In this document: positions 52,942-64,000 of the stretch, piece by piece | Position numbering within the stretch: position 1 is the first letter of the stretch | How the letters are laid out: every line of letters starts with the position of its first letter | Assembly (NCBI GenBank): GCA_016647705.1 | Contig: CM028333.1 | Coordinates: forward strand, 26,158,243 to 26,222,242 | DNA from: Eucommia ulmoides | Lineage: Eukaryota; Streptophyta; Magnoliopsida; Garryales; Eucommiaceae | Length of the DNA stretch: 64,000 nt | Reading direction: 5' to 3' | The notes under the pieces: generated by a model | What the model saw: the letters and a program-made list of their open reading frames with translations, nothing else | The model's database searches: none | What the model was told of the DNA's origin: nothing | Position numbers and translations under genes: made by a program

Positions 52942-55074
52942 TATTGATCCTAAGATTTTGATGAACAATTAAGTATTGATGTTTTGGTGGAACTAATGTT
53001 TAATTGAGTGTTTCAGAGATTTAAAGTTCCAGTGATGAAGACGTCAAATTGAATGGACGCTAAATGAAGATATCAAGATGATGAAGAGGAATTAAGAGTT
53101 TAAAGAAATTAGGGAAAACAACTCAGGCAAATCTTAACTCTAAATATCCCATTTAGGAATACACACATGGAACAAAATGAATTTTATTTTTTATGTGTGT
53201 TTTGGTTAAGTGAAATTATTTGCTCCTATGTGAATTAAAAATAAATAATCTTGAATGACTAAAATAAAATATAAGAATATTAGTGGAGCTTATTTAAGCA
53301 AGAAAATGGATAAAAGGACGAAATCGTAAAAGAAAGTGAGTAAAAAAAAATGAGATCAGAAAAAAGATCCAAAAGGGAGCAGTCGATTGAGGAGTCGAAC
53401 TGCCAATGGTGGCTGAACTCTCTGAATCGAAGAGTCGACCGACAGGTTAACCGGTGAAAACAACTGAACTCTCTGAATCGAAGAGTCGACTGATAGGTCG
53501 ACCAGTGAAAACAACTGAACTCTTTGAATCAAAGAGTCGACCGAGCGGTCGACCAATGTACTCCGATGGCTACACCCTGATTCGTCTAGTCGACTAAATG
53601 CACCTTTTCAGGATATTGTTTGATCCAATTTTAAATTCAAAAGTAGTCGTTTTTTATTAGGATTTGAGAGTGATTTTGGAGATATTATTTATATTTGGGA
53701 TATGGTTCATATACTAATTAAATCTTTTTAAAATGGTTAATTAAATATTAATGTTTCTCAATTTGGTAATTAAAATAGATTCTATACTTATTTATTTTAA
53801 TTGAGAAATACTTTGGGGTTTAATTAAGTGTTTTGAAAGTTATTATTAAGTGAAATTGAACCTAAATGAAGTCCTTATGTTATAAGAGGTCCATAAGAGC
53901 TTTTTATTATCATGACACTTGTAAACTAGCCGTTAGAAGGCAGATTACATGTTCCTTTAAATAGACCCGTGAATTTCATATATCAAAAAGCAGTAAAGAA
54001 GATAAATCATATCATATCATAAGAGTGAGCTTTTCTAAGAGTTATCTTTCTGAGAGTTTATGAGTTATTCTAAGAGTGATCTTGAAGATCAATTGTGATT
54101 AATATTTGCTACTACCGGATCTGAAGTTACATTACTTTATTTGATTATTCTGTGGATTCTGGGTGAAATCTTTTCAATTATATTCTTTCATTGCATTACT
54201 TGTTTATATTTTGGAAATTGATCTTAGAAATTGTTTCTGATTTTTGAAGAAAATATTTTTACACATAATTTCTTAAATCTAATTACGTGCTCCAATTTGC
54301 TACCAATATCTTGTTAAAATCAGATTTTTGTATCTCACGTATTTTTATCACTAGTTGAGATATTAATTGAGTTATTGTTTATCTGGAGTGTTAGAAGCTC
54401 CGAGTGAGATTTACTTCTTATCAATTTTTGTATTGGTGAGTTGTGATGGGTTAAATACCATTGGGGGTATTTAATCAGGGGTAGTTGGGTTTCAGTCTCT
54501 TCCTGTAAAGAGATTGAGGTAGTAATTCTTCCTGGATAAGAATTGTGTTTTGAGTGTTTTTGTAAAGGTTCTATCATTACCTATGAAAATGATAGTTGGA
54601 GTGTTTTGTGAGGTTTTGATTCTTGAGCCGTAGTGATAAAAATAATTAGGTTAATCTTTAGCCTGTAAAAAGATAGGCTATTCTTGAGCTTGTAAAAAGT
54701 AGAGGTTATTCATGAGTCAGGGAAAAGGAAATTGTAAAGGTTGATTCTGAGCCTGTAAAAGAATCAGTGTACGGTTTTGATTCCTACCTTTAAAGGGATT
54801 TTGGTTTTAGTTGGTGCGACCTCCGTGGAGTTCGGGGGACTGGATTAACCAAGAGTAACTTGGTGAAACAATATAAATATTTTATGTGCTGCATTACTAC
54901 TTTGCTATTTTTTTTGTTTGGGTGTGCACTTAGATTTATTATAATTCCGTTGTGGTATAAAGATAATAATTAATTTAGGCATACCATTAATTATTTGATT
55001 TATTCAAGTTTTATTCTGATATATTTTTAATTACACAATTCACCCCTCCTTTTGGGTATTCTACTAGACCAACA
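52942..55074 (+). repeat. 5' LTR of the complete SIRE-like element
   Basis: Starts tattgatcctaagatttt (TG changed to TA) and ends ctagaccaaca. A 51-bp tandem repeat with gtcgacc palindromes lies at 53375-53590. Confidence 0.87.
53375..53590. repeat. 51-bp tandem repeat with gtcgaccg palindromes
   Basis: The phrase ctgaactctctgaatcgaag recurs at 53413, 53464 and 53515. Each unit carries agtcgaccgacaggt-type inverted motifs whose centre varies. The same structure is in the 3' LTR at 58075-58255. Confidence 0.88.
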
Positions 55075-55076
55075 AT

Positions 55077-55088
55077 TGGTATCAGAGC
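55077..55088 (+). other. Primer binding site of the complete SIRE-like element
   Basis: tggtatcagagc is a 12 of 12 match to the initiator-methionine tRNA primer site. Confidence 0.9.
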
Positions 55089-55143
55089 TGGTTTTAGCTC
55101 ATTAGACTTAACATCCTAGCTAAACCGATCACGTGCACACACC

Positions 55144-56290
55144 ATGAATGATGTGTTTTGTGTATCCTCTTTTGATAGTGGTAAATGCGTATATGATAAT
55201 GTGGTTTATGATTCTTGTAATTTTAGTGGTAGTGATGGAGATGATGATAATGAAAATGTCCATATTATTATGAAAAAATTACTTTCTTTTACACTACTTT
55301 TTGTTAAAAGAGAGCTTGAGTTTAAAAAGAAAAATTGCTTATTTTTGAAAATGGTGGAAAAAGTGTTCGAAAATCTAAAATGCATTTGGATGATTATTAT
55401 GGTTTAAAAGAGTTTTCGGAAGTTATTTTTAAAATTATTAATTTTCTCTCTAAAGTGGATTATCTTGAAAATGAAAATAGAGTTTTAAAAAATAAATTTG
55501 ATATGATTTGCAAGCAAAGATCAGATTTTGTTTCTAAAATCGATTTACTTCAGAAAAATTTTAAAAAATCAAAATCCGATCTTAAGTCTATTTCGAGAGA
55601 TTCAGAAAAAGATTTTTCTAGGTAAAGTAGATATGCTTCATCATCTCATCTTTCATCACAAGCTAGTGATAGTTATGTTTCTATTATTAGAAATAATTTA
55701 TATTTTACATCTTGTGCATTCTATGATAAATCAGATTTGAGATATTATTATTGTAATAGGGTTGGGTATTTTAAAGTATCATGTCCATTTCGGAACTCTA
55801 AGTTTATGTCTCACAAGGACGGATCCAAAATGAAATAGATACCGAAGAAAATTGTTGAAATGTCTTGTGCATAATTACAAAATGTCGGATGTGAACCTGA
55901 AGGAACAATTAAAGAGTTTATATCAAAGCCAAATCCACAAGCGACATGTGCAAACCGAAAAGATGCACCAAAGACACGAGGTGATGTTGTAAAAAAATCA
56001 CAAGAAATATGTGCTAAGAGAAAAGTTATACTAAAGCCAAGATGGGATAGCACAAGAAAACCACAAACGATCCGTGCAAAGGGAATCTTCAATAAATCAA
56101 ATGGAAAAGATGAAAGGAAGAGAGGATACGAACAATCCAAGAAGAATTGCACACCAAAATCAATTATGAGCTCAAATGAGGTAAAAAGTAAAGTCACCCC
56201 AAAAGATAAAAAAATGTACTTCTAACCCTCTGCATTTTAAATTTATTAAATTTGTTAAAGAGAGAGAGTCCCGACTTACCAAATAGGTAA
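55144..56290 (+). pseudogene. Gag C-terminal region of the complete SIRE-like element, broken
   Basis: Same layout as 40671-41803: acidic start (ATG 55144), heptad-like segment (LENENRVLKNKF at about 55460), zinc knuckle region at 55740-55790 with the expected His changed (CNRVGYFKVSC, Tyr in place of His, and the first Cys changed), a stop near 55838 and a basic tail. More decayed than the other member. Confidence 0.7.
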
Positions 56291-57603
56291 GTTGTGATGG
56301 TTTCTAAGACCTATTTTCAATGATGTGTTTACTTATTATCTTAGAAACATTATTTGGTGATTATGAGAATCACATTTAGTTAAGGGGTATTAACATGTAT
56401 TTATATGTTTATATTGAGTAGTGATCATATGTTTATTTTAAAGCATGTCTTGTGATTTTAAAGATTAATCGAGTGTTTGTGATCTCAATAAATAATGCTA
56501 ATTATTTGTTGCATATGCAATTTAGTAAGATTATTTGTATAATGTGCTCTTCTTCATGCATACATCTTTTATACAAATAAGTTGGATTGAACTGAGTCTT
56601 TATGCTTCTTAATGCATGATAATATGTTCTTATGTTGCATGTCTACTGATTTATAAACTATTATTATTATTATTCTAAAAGAGAAATGAGATTTTACGAG
56701 AGAAATATGCACTTATCCATAATTATATATGCACTAGATTTATGATTGATGAAATGCTTGAGAAATACTTCCTATTTTAGTGTGTTAAAGAACATATGTT
56801 TTGTTTCTATAAAGGGAAGACATTGTTTTGGTATCAAGAGTAAAGCATGTGGACTTAACTGATAATTATATGATTGCATACTACATTGTTGAAAGATTTT
56901 GATTGCCTCAAATTTATTCTCCTAAGTATGAATTAACTTGTTTACAATTATATATAGGGAGAAATGTTTATAAGAGGGGTAATATTATGTCATGCTTATA
57001 TTGAAAGACAAGTTTTGTTGAAAATCAAAAGAGTTAATATGCTTGTGAAAAATTAATATTATGCTATATTGCTAAAATGTTATGATTATTTACCTATGCA
57101 TGAATATTATTCATTTACAATTTGATAGAGGAAGATTGCATGCTCAAAAAGATATTTTTGGTGTGGATCTTGTTGGATTGAGTAGAATTGTTATTTATCT
57201 ATAAAAATGATCCACTTAGTGTTGATGTTTTGTGCTCCAAAGTTGAATTTATGAGTTGATCTAATCTGCTTCTATTATATGAATACCTAGAGTGAATTAT
57301 CTATGTGTTCCCTCCCTCCTTAAATTTTATTTTTGAAGATGACAAAAGGGGAGAATTTGTTGATGTTTTATTAAGGGAGAATTTTAGATGATGTTTTATT
57401 AATGTGCAGAAATTAGTTGATGAGTGATTAAGAGGGAGTTTTATTAATGAGTTTATTGTGCTATATTGATCATGTTTTATAATATCTTCATTATTATGCT
57501 TTAATGAGTTAAAGAACTTGTCATCGGATTAAGGGGGAGTGGGTTTATATTTTATTTTAAAGAAAACATCAAAGTTAATTGTCATCATCAAAAATGGGGA
57601 GAT
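56291..57603 (+). other. Non-coding internal part of the complete SIRE-like element
   Basis: About 1.3 kb aligning with 45135-46781 and lacking pol. The purine tract is at its end. Confidence 0.7.
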
Positions 57604-59734
57604 TGTTGATCTTAAGATTTTGATGAACAATTAAGTATTGATGTTTTGGTGGAACTAATGTTTAATTGAGTGTTTCAGATATTTAAAGTTCCAGTAATGA
57701 AGACGTCAAATTGAATGGATGCTAAATGAAGATATCAAGATGATGAAGATGAATTAAGAGTTTGAAGAAATTAGGAAAAACAACCCAAGTAAATCTTCAC
57801 TTTTAACATCCCATTTAGGAACACACACATGACACAAAATTAATTTTATCTTTTATGCGTGTTTTGATTAAGTGAAATTATTTGCTCCTATGTGAATTAA
57901 AAAGAAATGATCTTGAATGACTAAAATAAAATATAAGAATATTAGTGGAGCATATTTAAGAGAGAAAATGGATAAAGGGGCGAAATCGTAAAAGAAAGTG
58001 AGTAAAAAAAAACTAGATCAGAGAAGAGATCCAGAAGGGAGTAGTCGACTGAGGAGTCAACCAGCCAATGGTGGTTGAACTCTCTTAATCGAAAAGTCGA
58101 CCGGTGAAAACAACTGAACTCTCTGAATTGAAGAGTCGACCGACAGGTCGACCGGTGAAAACAACTGAACTCTCTAAATCGAAGAGTCAACCGAGCGGTC
58201 GACCGATGTACTGCGATGGCTACTCCCTGATTCGTCCAGTCGACTGGGCAGTCGACTGTATGCACCGTTTCAGGATATTGTTTGATCCGATTTTAAATCC
58301 AAAAGTATCCATTTTTGGTTAGGTTTGAGAGTGATTTTGGGGATATTTTTTTATATTTGAGATATGGTTCATATACTAATTAATTCCTTTTAAAATGGTT
58401 TATTAAATATTAATATTTCTCAATTTGGTAATTAAAATAGATTCTATACTTATTTATTTTAATTCAGAAATACTTTGGGGTTTAATTGAGCGTTTTGAAA
58501 GTTGTTATTAAGTGAAATTGAACCTAAATGAAGTCCTTATGTTATAAGGGGTCTATAAGAGCTTTTTATTATCATGACACTTGTAAACTAGCCGTTAGAA
58601 GGCTGATTACATGTTTCTTTAAATAGACCTATGAATTTCATATATAAAAAAAAAGTAAAGAAGAGAAATCATATCATATCATAAGAGTGAGTTTTTCTAA
58701 AAGTTATCTTTCTGAGAGTTTGTGAGTTATTCTAAGAGTGATCTTGAAGATCAATTGTGATTAATATTTGCTACTACCGGATCTGAAGTTACATTGTTTT
58801 ATCTGATTATTCTGTGGATTCTGGGTGAGATCTTTTCAATTATATTCTTTTATTGCATTACTTGTTTATATTTTGGAAATTGATTTAGAAATTGTTTCTG
58901 ATATTTGAAGAAAATATTTTTACAAATAATTTCTTGAATCTGATCACATACTCCAATTTGCTACCCATATATTGTTAAAATTAGATTTTTACATCTCACG
59001 TATTTCTATCACTAGTTGGGATATTAATTGAGTTATTGTTTATCTGGGGTGGTAGAAGCTCCAAGTGAGATTTACTTCTTATCAATTTTTGTATTGGTGA
59101 GTTGTGATGAGTTAAATACCATTGGGGGTATTTAATTAAGGGTAGCTGGGTTTCAGTCTCTTCCTGTAAAAAGATTGATGTAGTAATTCTTCCTGGATAA
59201 AAATTGTGTTTTGAGTGTTTTTGTAAAGGTTCCATCCTTACCTGTGAAAATGATAGTTGGAGTATTTTGTGAGGTTTTGATTCTTGTGCCATAGTGATAA
59301 AAAGAATTAGGTTAATCTTTCACCTGTAAAAAGATAGGTTATTCTTGAGCTTGTAAAAAGTAGAGGTTATTCCTGAGCCAGGGAAAAGGAAATTGTAAAG
59401 GTTGATTCTGAGCCTATAAAAGAGTCGGTGCGTGGGTTTGGTTCCTACCTTTAATGGGATCTTGGTTTTAGTGGGTACGACCTCCGTGGAGCTCGGGGGA
59501 CTGGATTAGCCAAGAGTAGATTGGTGAACTAGTATAAATATTTTGTGTGCTGCATTACTACTTTACTATTTTTGTTGTTTGGGTGTGCACTTAGAATTAT
59601 TATAATTTCGCTATAGTATAAAGATAATAATTGATTTAGACATAAAATTAATTATTTTATTTATTCTAGTTTTATTTTGATATATTTTTAATTACCCAAT
59701 TCACCCCCCTCTTGAGTATTCTACTGGGCCAACA
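57604..59734 (+). repeat. 3' LTR of the complete SIRE-like element
   Basis: Starts tgttgatcttaagatttt, ends actgggccaaca, 2131 bp, and matches the 5' LTR throughout. Palindromic gtcgacc motifs lie at 58040-58255. Confidence 0.88.
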
Positions 59735-59739
59735 GTTTC

Positions 59740-60240
59740 GTCTTCAAATGAAAAGGAGATTGGTTGACAAGTATTGAAGTCAATGGCAACTCGGATAATG
59801 TTGTAGCTGAGATGACAAGGATAATAAAAAAATGAATAATCCATAGGTCAAGGGCATATTAGGGAATTGTTGCAACACGAAATGAGACTATGATATGGAT
59901 CATTAACTTTTTTAGGACCCTGTATAAAATATTTTTGCAACAGAGGTATTGAAAATGGACTTGAATTGCGATTTGAATTCTTTGGTCCTTTTGATTGGTT
60001 TTTTGAATAATGTTTTGGGCTATATGATAAGATAATAGGCTCAAAAAATTGAGTGAGAAGAAAAAAGCTCTGGCTTTTTGTTTATTGAGTTCTTCATGGA
60101 TGAAGATCGGATCATTTTTTAAATGAGTTCCCTTATGATCAAATTTCTATTTACAATTTTTTCCCATCTTTGTTTGAGTGTTGAGAATTTTTTTATTAAG
60201 GTTTCACAATTTTCACAGGTTGTGAAAGGATTAGAAAATG
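59740..60240 (-). pseudogene. Unassigned coding-like region of viral block 2, upstream part
   Basis: The minus strand holds a 61-residue piece (60044-59859) and neighbouring open stretches with stops. It follows the protease and runs into the sequence now at 52941. No RT motifs are present although RT would be expected next in a Caulimoviridae polyprotein. Confidence 0.4.
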
Positions 60241-60399
60241 AGAATGCAGAATGATCGTGTTTTTTGGTTGTAAAATAATGCATGATTGCTAAAACGGTGT
60301 TGAATTTTTTTAGTGAACGATCACTGAGGTTCCAGATGTTATCGATGATACATTACAAAATTTTGAATGTTCATATTTGCAAACATGAGAACAAATAGT

Positions 60400-60700
60400 T
60401 CGTAATAAAATTATTGGTTGTTGTAGGTCTTCGACTAATACAAAAGTAGTTCTAAGGCGTATGTTCCGATTATTGCAAATATGAACATTCGAAATTTTGT
60501 AGTTTATATTTAATTTTGAATTGTTTGCACCATAAAGTATATCCGTAGTTTCTTCACGATATTGGATTGGAATTAAATTTTCTTGAACACAATTTAAGTC
60601 TGCTCATGTATCTAACAAGGCTAGATCTTCTATTATGAAGTTATCATTTATGACTAATTTTACTTTTGAGTGCCATTTGTGAATATTAACTTTTGATGTA
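60400..60700 (-). pseudogene. Aspartic protease of viral block 2, broken in the active-site loop
   Basis: The minus strand encodes ALLDT with the catalytic Asp-Thr at 60613-60608. An in-frame stop follows directly (60607-60605), then ADLNCVQENLIP. This is the retropepsin-type protease of Caulimoviridae, which processes the coat and polymerase. The stop and later frame changes make it inactive. Confidence 0.65.
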
Positions 60701-60734
60701 TATCCTAAAAAGGCTTATTGATTACCAATTTGAC

Positions 60735-61052
60735 TTATATTAATTTCTTCTTTAAAACTTGAGTCTTTTTGAATAATCTCTTTTCCCTTATTATTATTTT
60801 TTGAATATCTTTGAGTTGATCAACATCTTCTTGTAGGGTTTTAATATCTCTTTTTATATTACAAATTTCTTGATGTAAATCTTGAATCGTGGATTGAGGC
60901 TTTGTTTTACTATATCTTCTAATTATGTCTTGCACATTATATTCTTCTTCTATTCTTTTGGGTTGTTCATCCTGTGTTAATTGATCATTTAACTTCAGTA
61001 AATATTTCTTCTTAATTTCGGGATCTTGTATATGTTCTATCATATCAAGCAT
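60735..61052 (-). CDS. Intact 105-residue viral frame, probable polyprotein fragment
   Basis: Starts MLDMIEHIQDPEIKKKYLLK; the second half (DLHQEICNIKRDIKTLQEDV) has heptad spacing typical of a coiled coil. It lies between the coat-protein zinc knuckle and the protease, a linker region in Caulimoviridae. It has no stop inside but is only part of a larger ancestral polyprotein. Confidence 0.5.
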   Translation of the reverse strand: MLDMIEHIQDPEIKKKYLLKLNDQLTQDEQPKRIEEEYNVQDIIRRYSKTKPQSTIQDLHQEICNIKRDIKTLQEDVDQLKDIQKIIIREKRLFKKTQVLKKKLI

Positions 61053-61289
61053 AATTTTACTTTATTTTGAAATCATATTTATTGATTTCAAGTATTTTAC
61101 ACAAGTACAAAATCATATTCCTTCATTACATGAGTCAGTATCTTCTTGATTGGATTCTTTACTTGAAGTTTCTACGATCTCATTAACTTCAAGTTCCTCT
61201 AAAGAGCTCTCTATTTCGGTGTTGATAAAGAGAGATATCATTTGTCTTTTTAAATCTTTGCTATAGTCTAGAGCTTGAATTTTTTCCCT

Positions 61290-62418
61290 TCATTTTGCAG
61301 CTTTTACTGTAGTGACCAGGTTTTCCACATTTGTAACATATGATTTCTTTTTTGTCTTGTTTTTGTCTTGATTTTTTAGTAGTTTTTGTTTTCCTATTAT
61401 CAAAACATCTTTCCCATTTGTTAGCATCTTTAGGTTTTGACTAATATTTCTTGAGAGTCTTTTTTTTTGTTTTCTTGTTACCTTTTTGTAGAGGGTGCTT
61501 GTTTTTTCTCATATCCATATTGACTACAAAAATCTCCTAACTTTTCTTTGCTTTGACTTAATTCATTTTTCATTTTTGCTTGCAATTTTAGGTCTATACA
61601 TAGTGTTAATCCTTCTTTGTTTATTATTGTTATAAGTTTATCATAGGTGTGGTATCTATAATCAGTTCCTAATTCCTTTTAAATTCTTTCATTAACGTTT
61701 TTAGCAAATAAATGTGGTAGTCCTGAAATGAATTTTTCTTTCCAATATGCTTCCCAACAATCTGGCCTTAGATGTACTTTTGATAAAAACATGTCCTTAT
61801 ACCACCTAAAATCTTGTAATTGAGGACACCTAAGATTAATTAATATTTCAATATCTTTGTCTAATGAAATTAACTTGTTCTTCTACGAAGGATTTTGTTA
61901 TTGTCCAAATTAATGAAGAAATTGCATCAGAGGTCATTATTAGTTCTTGACTAGTGCCTTCATTTTTTATTTTAACAGCAGTAAGGATTTCTCTTCTATC
62001 ATTTTCAATGAGATAATTATCTCACCATCCTTTTAATTAACTAATAAATCCTTGAGTTAAAATTTGAGTTATAACATATTCATCATTGTTTCTTTGTTTT
62101 GTAGGCAGTTGCTGTCATTTCATTGAGAAGTCCAAATATTTGATATTCTGTTAATCTTTCTATATTCCATTCATAGATAGAAGTGTCACCATATGAAGCT
62201 CTATCTTTAGTTCTTTCTTCGTATAATATATCAAGATAAGATGGTCTTGAGTAATAAGGTTTTTGAGATTGTTTCCAATTTCCCTTTGAATAATACACTT
62301 TATTGATTTCTAAACTTCTATTGTTGGTTTCATCAAATTGAGTTTTGAGTTCATCTATATCTTTTGTTTTTGACAATATATTGAGTTTTGGAATAATTTT
62401 ATTTTTGGTTGGATACAA
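61290..62418 (-). pseudogene. Coat-protein region of viral block 2 with zinc knuckle, broken
   Basis: The minus-strand start is an open piece of 111 residues (62418-62083) with IEWNIERLTEYQI-like sequence near its end (ATG 62418 is simply the first Met). Further coat-like stretches with several stops follow. A CYKCGKPGHYSKSC zinc knuckle (CX2CX4HX4C) lies at about 61355-61310. The knuckle binds viral RNA in Caulimoviridae coats. Confidence 0.62.
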
Positions 62419-62426
62419 CTAAACCA

Positions 62427-63239
62427 TTTCTTTTGATAATATTAAAGAAAATGTATAAATGTTTGACATGTTGTTCTATAGATTCAGAGAATACTAGAAC
62501 ATCATCAATGTAGACTATGGTAAATTTTGTATAAGGGTTGAAGATTTCATACATGAAATTTTGAAATTATGAGGGAGCATTCTTGAGTTCAAAAGGCATT
62601 ATGTTCCATTCGTAGTGACCAAATGGTACTGTAAAAGCCGTTTTGTATTTGTCTTCTTCACAAATTTGGATTTGCCAGAATCCTGATTTCATGTCAAATT
62701 TTGAAAATATTGTTGCATTGAAAAATCTACTTAGTAGATATTTTTTATTTGTCATTGGATATCTAATCCATTGAAGGACTTTGTTTAAAGGTTTATAATT
62801 GATAACTAGTCTTGGTGCTCTCCTTTCTATTTCAGCTTGATTTTTTACATAGAAAGACGAGCAACTCTAGGGAGATTTACTTTTTCTGACTAGCCCTTTT
62901 CCAAGTAATTTCTTAATTTTATTTTTGCAATACTCTAGTAGTTCTTGATTCATTTGAATTGGCCTTGCTTTCGTGGAGATTTTGTCTTCAATAAATTCTT
63001 GACCAAAAGGCATTTGAGAGGTTGGAGCAAACTTCTTTTTTTAATAATTCTTTGAATTGGTTAATTTTTATCTCAAATTCTTTTGACTTTAACTGTTCTT
63101 CAAATTTTTTTATAGCAAATTTCTTTTCCTAAATATTTAATATGTCTTCTTTTATTTTGAACAAGATTTGTGTTTCATGTTTTTAGTGCATTAACTTCCC
63201 TTTGTTTCACTTTGTTGGTGAAGTAAAAGTGTATATCTT
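62427..63239 (-). pseudogene. Reverse transcriptase fragment of viral block 2
   Basis: The minus strand encodes RT fingers and palm: RAPRLVINYKPLNKVLQWI near 62800, FSKFDMKSGFWQIQI at about 62700, and the catalytic YIDD at 62512-62501. Frameshifts occur near 63035 and a stop near 62567. The sequence passes straight into the coat region at about 62425, so thumb and RNase H are missing here. This RT type (DMKSGFWQI) is that of Caulimoviridae. Confidence 0.75.
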
Positions 63240-64000
63240 TGTAAAACCTAAGTTGTAGAACGTACGTCATAAATAGTCTCATTATAGAACATTAGAGAAT
63301 TTTAGGGTAAAAATTTTATTGATAAAAACTCAAATCAAAAGTTGGGGGTCAAATTGGGAATTTAGAAACGCAAAAAAATTTAAACTTGAGGTTTAAATTG
63401 GCAATTAGAAATCAAAAGTAAAAATGTTAAGGGCAAAATTATAATTTTGAAACTTTTTAAAATGGAAATTTACTGAAATAAAGATCTTAAAGGAATTGGA
63501 GGGAGGAAAGTGTAATTTAACTTCTTTATATATATATATATATATATATAAACCCATACGACCGACGGACGATCCACCGGCCAGAGGATGGGGTGATCGA
63601 GGGGCGACGTGGCGAGCTGAGGATCACTTTGATCACTAAAATCATGCAATAAAAACCCTCCCTCATGCAAATAAATGAGGAAATCGGAGAAAAACTTGAG
63701 CAATTCTATAGAGAGAGAGAGAGAACCGGAGTGGAGGGGTCGTCGATTTTTCTTGAATCGGCATTCCTCCAGCAGCGTGGTCGTATGGACATTGTAGACA
63801 GTTCCAGGTAGAGAGAGAGGTTGGTCCGGCCGGTGGCGTGGTTCATCAACGGAGTGGTAGTGCGCGTTTTTAGCGTCGCCGGTGAGCGGGAGTTGCGGAT
63901 CGCCGTCCAACTATCAACGATCGTCGGGATGGTGAGTATTTATGTGTATTTCCTTTAATTAATTGATAGGTGTGTGCATGCATGAGCGTGACGAGCTGGG
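63240..64000 (-). mobile_element. Chromovirus-type LTR in minus orientation, running off the window
   Basis: Begins tgtaaaacctaagttgtaga at 63240. This and the next 200 bp match the reverse complement of the end of the solo LTR at 42167-45129 (gacgtac, tcaaattg and other blocks). It has a (TA)n run at 63524-63552, then GC-rich sequence. Left flank atctt would be the target duplication. Whether it is a solo LTR or belongs to a full element cannot be seen. The 146-residue frame across it is probably chance. Confidence 0.65.

Larger units (their letters stand above)
52942..59734 (+). mobile_element. Non-autonomous SIRE-like copia element, structurally complete
   Basis: 6793 bp: 5' LTR 52942-55074 (2133 bp), internal 55075-57603 (2529 bp), 3' LTR 57604-59734 (2131 bp), perfect duplication gtttc. 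The primer site is an exact initiator-methionine match and a purine tract (aaaaatggggagattg) precedes the 3' LTR. The inside has only a gag C-terminal region and non-coding sequence; no protease, integrase or RT. The first 265 bp of the LTRs differ at roughly 9 percent by hand count, so it is old. It shares LTRs and internal sequence with 38768-47491. Confidence 0.87.
51700..63239 (-). mobile_element. Endogenous pararetrovirus block 2 (Caulimoviridae-like), minus strand, split by a retrotransposon
   Basis: Read on the minus strand: RT fragment (63239-62427), coat-protein region with zinc knuckle (62418-61290), a 105-residue frame (61052-60735), aspartic protease (60700-60400), unassigned coding-like sequence (60240-59740, continuing at 52941-52400) and a leader-like region (52330-51700). 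The SIRE-like element at 52942-59734 lies inside, with duplication gtttc. RT precedes the coat region, so the viral genome is permuted or rearranged. All larger frames carry stops. Confidence 0.68.

Noticed and set aside
63470-63910. 146-residue minus-strand frame near the window end as a host gene
   Set aside because: It overlaps a (TA)n run and lies within an LTR homologous to the end of the solo LTR at 42167-45129; no domain was recognised.

Overview
This window reads as repeat-rich nuclear DNA of a flowering plant, probably a eudicot. It is AT-rich, full of nested LTR retrotransposons, and carries one clear host gene, an intronless E-subgroup pentatricopeptide repeat (PPR) gene at 30246-31817. 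No rRNA, tRNA, CRISPR array or bacterial-style operon was seen. All identifications come from reading the sequence and known family features; no database search was run.

1-14222: a decayed Tat-lineage Ty3/Gypsy element on the minus strand (gag, protease, RT, two RNases H, integrase; 5' LTR at 13438-14222, 3' LTR cut by the window edge). Its integrase is split by a younger 4986-bp element (3059-8044) with 1325-bp LTRs, a 5-bp target duplication, a gag and no pol.

14223-29275: a short spacer with a likely SINE, then a Ty3 chromovirus-like element (15165-29275, plus strand) that has lost most of its inside. Its LTRs have been hit repeatedly: copia and SIRE-like fragments (15911-18659), two foldback Mutator-like elements with 9-bp target duplications (20248-21273, 21463-22352), two RTE-type LINEs in inverted orientation (22438-26409) and an Athila-like solo LTR (26484-27865).

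29276-34375: the single-copy island with the PPR gene. A 95-bp inverted copy of the gene's 3' end lies about 210 bp downstream.

34376-63239: two blocks of endogenous pararetrovirus (Caulimoviridae-like). One is built as an inverted repeat of leader plus movement-protein region (34376-38767). The other is permuted on the minus strand (51700-52941 and 59740-63239). They are separated or split by two members of one non-autonomous SIRE-like copia family. One member (38768-47491) appears to have an inverted 5' LTR and hosts a 2963-bp chromovirus-type solo LTR (42167-45129). The other (52942-59734) is structurally complete, with a perfect 5-bp target duplication. The window ends inside another chromovirus-type LTR (63240 onward).

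The transposon genes do not form a working pathway: nearly every pol or gag reading frame is broken. The main interest is structural: a gag-only element, arrays of short palindromes inside several unrelated transposon families, inverted duplications able to make double-stranded RNA (one touching the PPR gene), an aberrant retrotransposon, and rearranged viral DNA at TA-rich sites.
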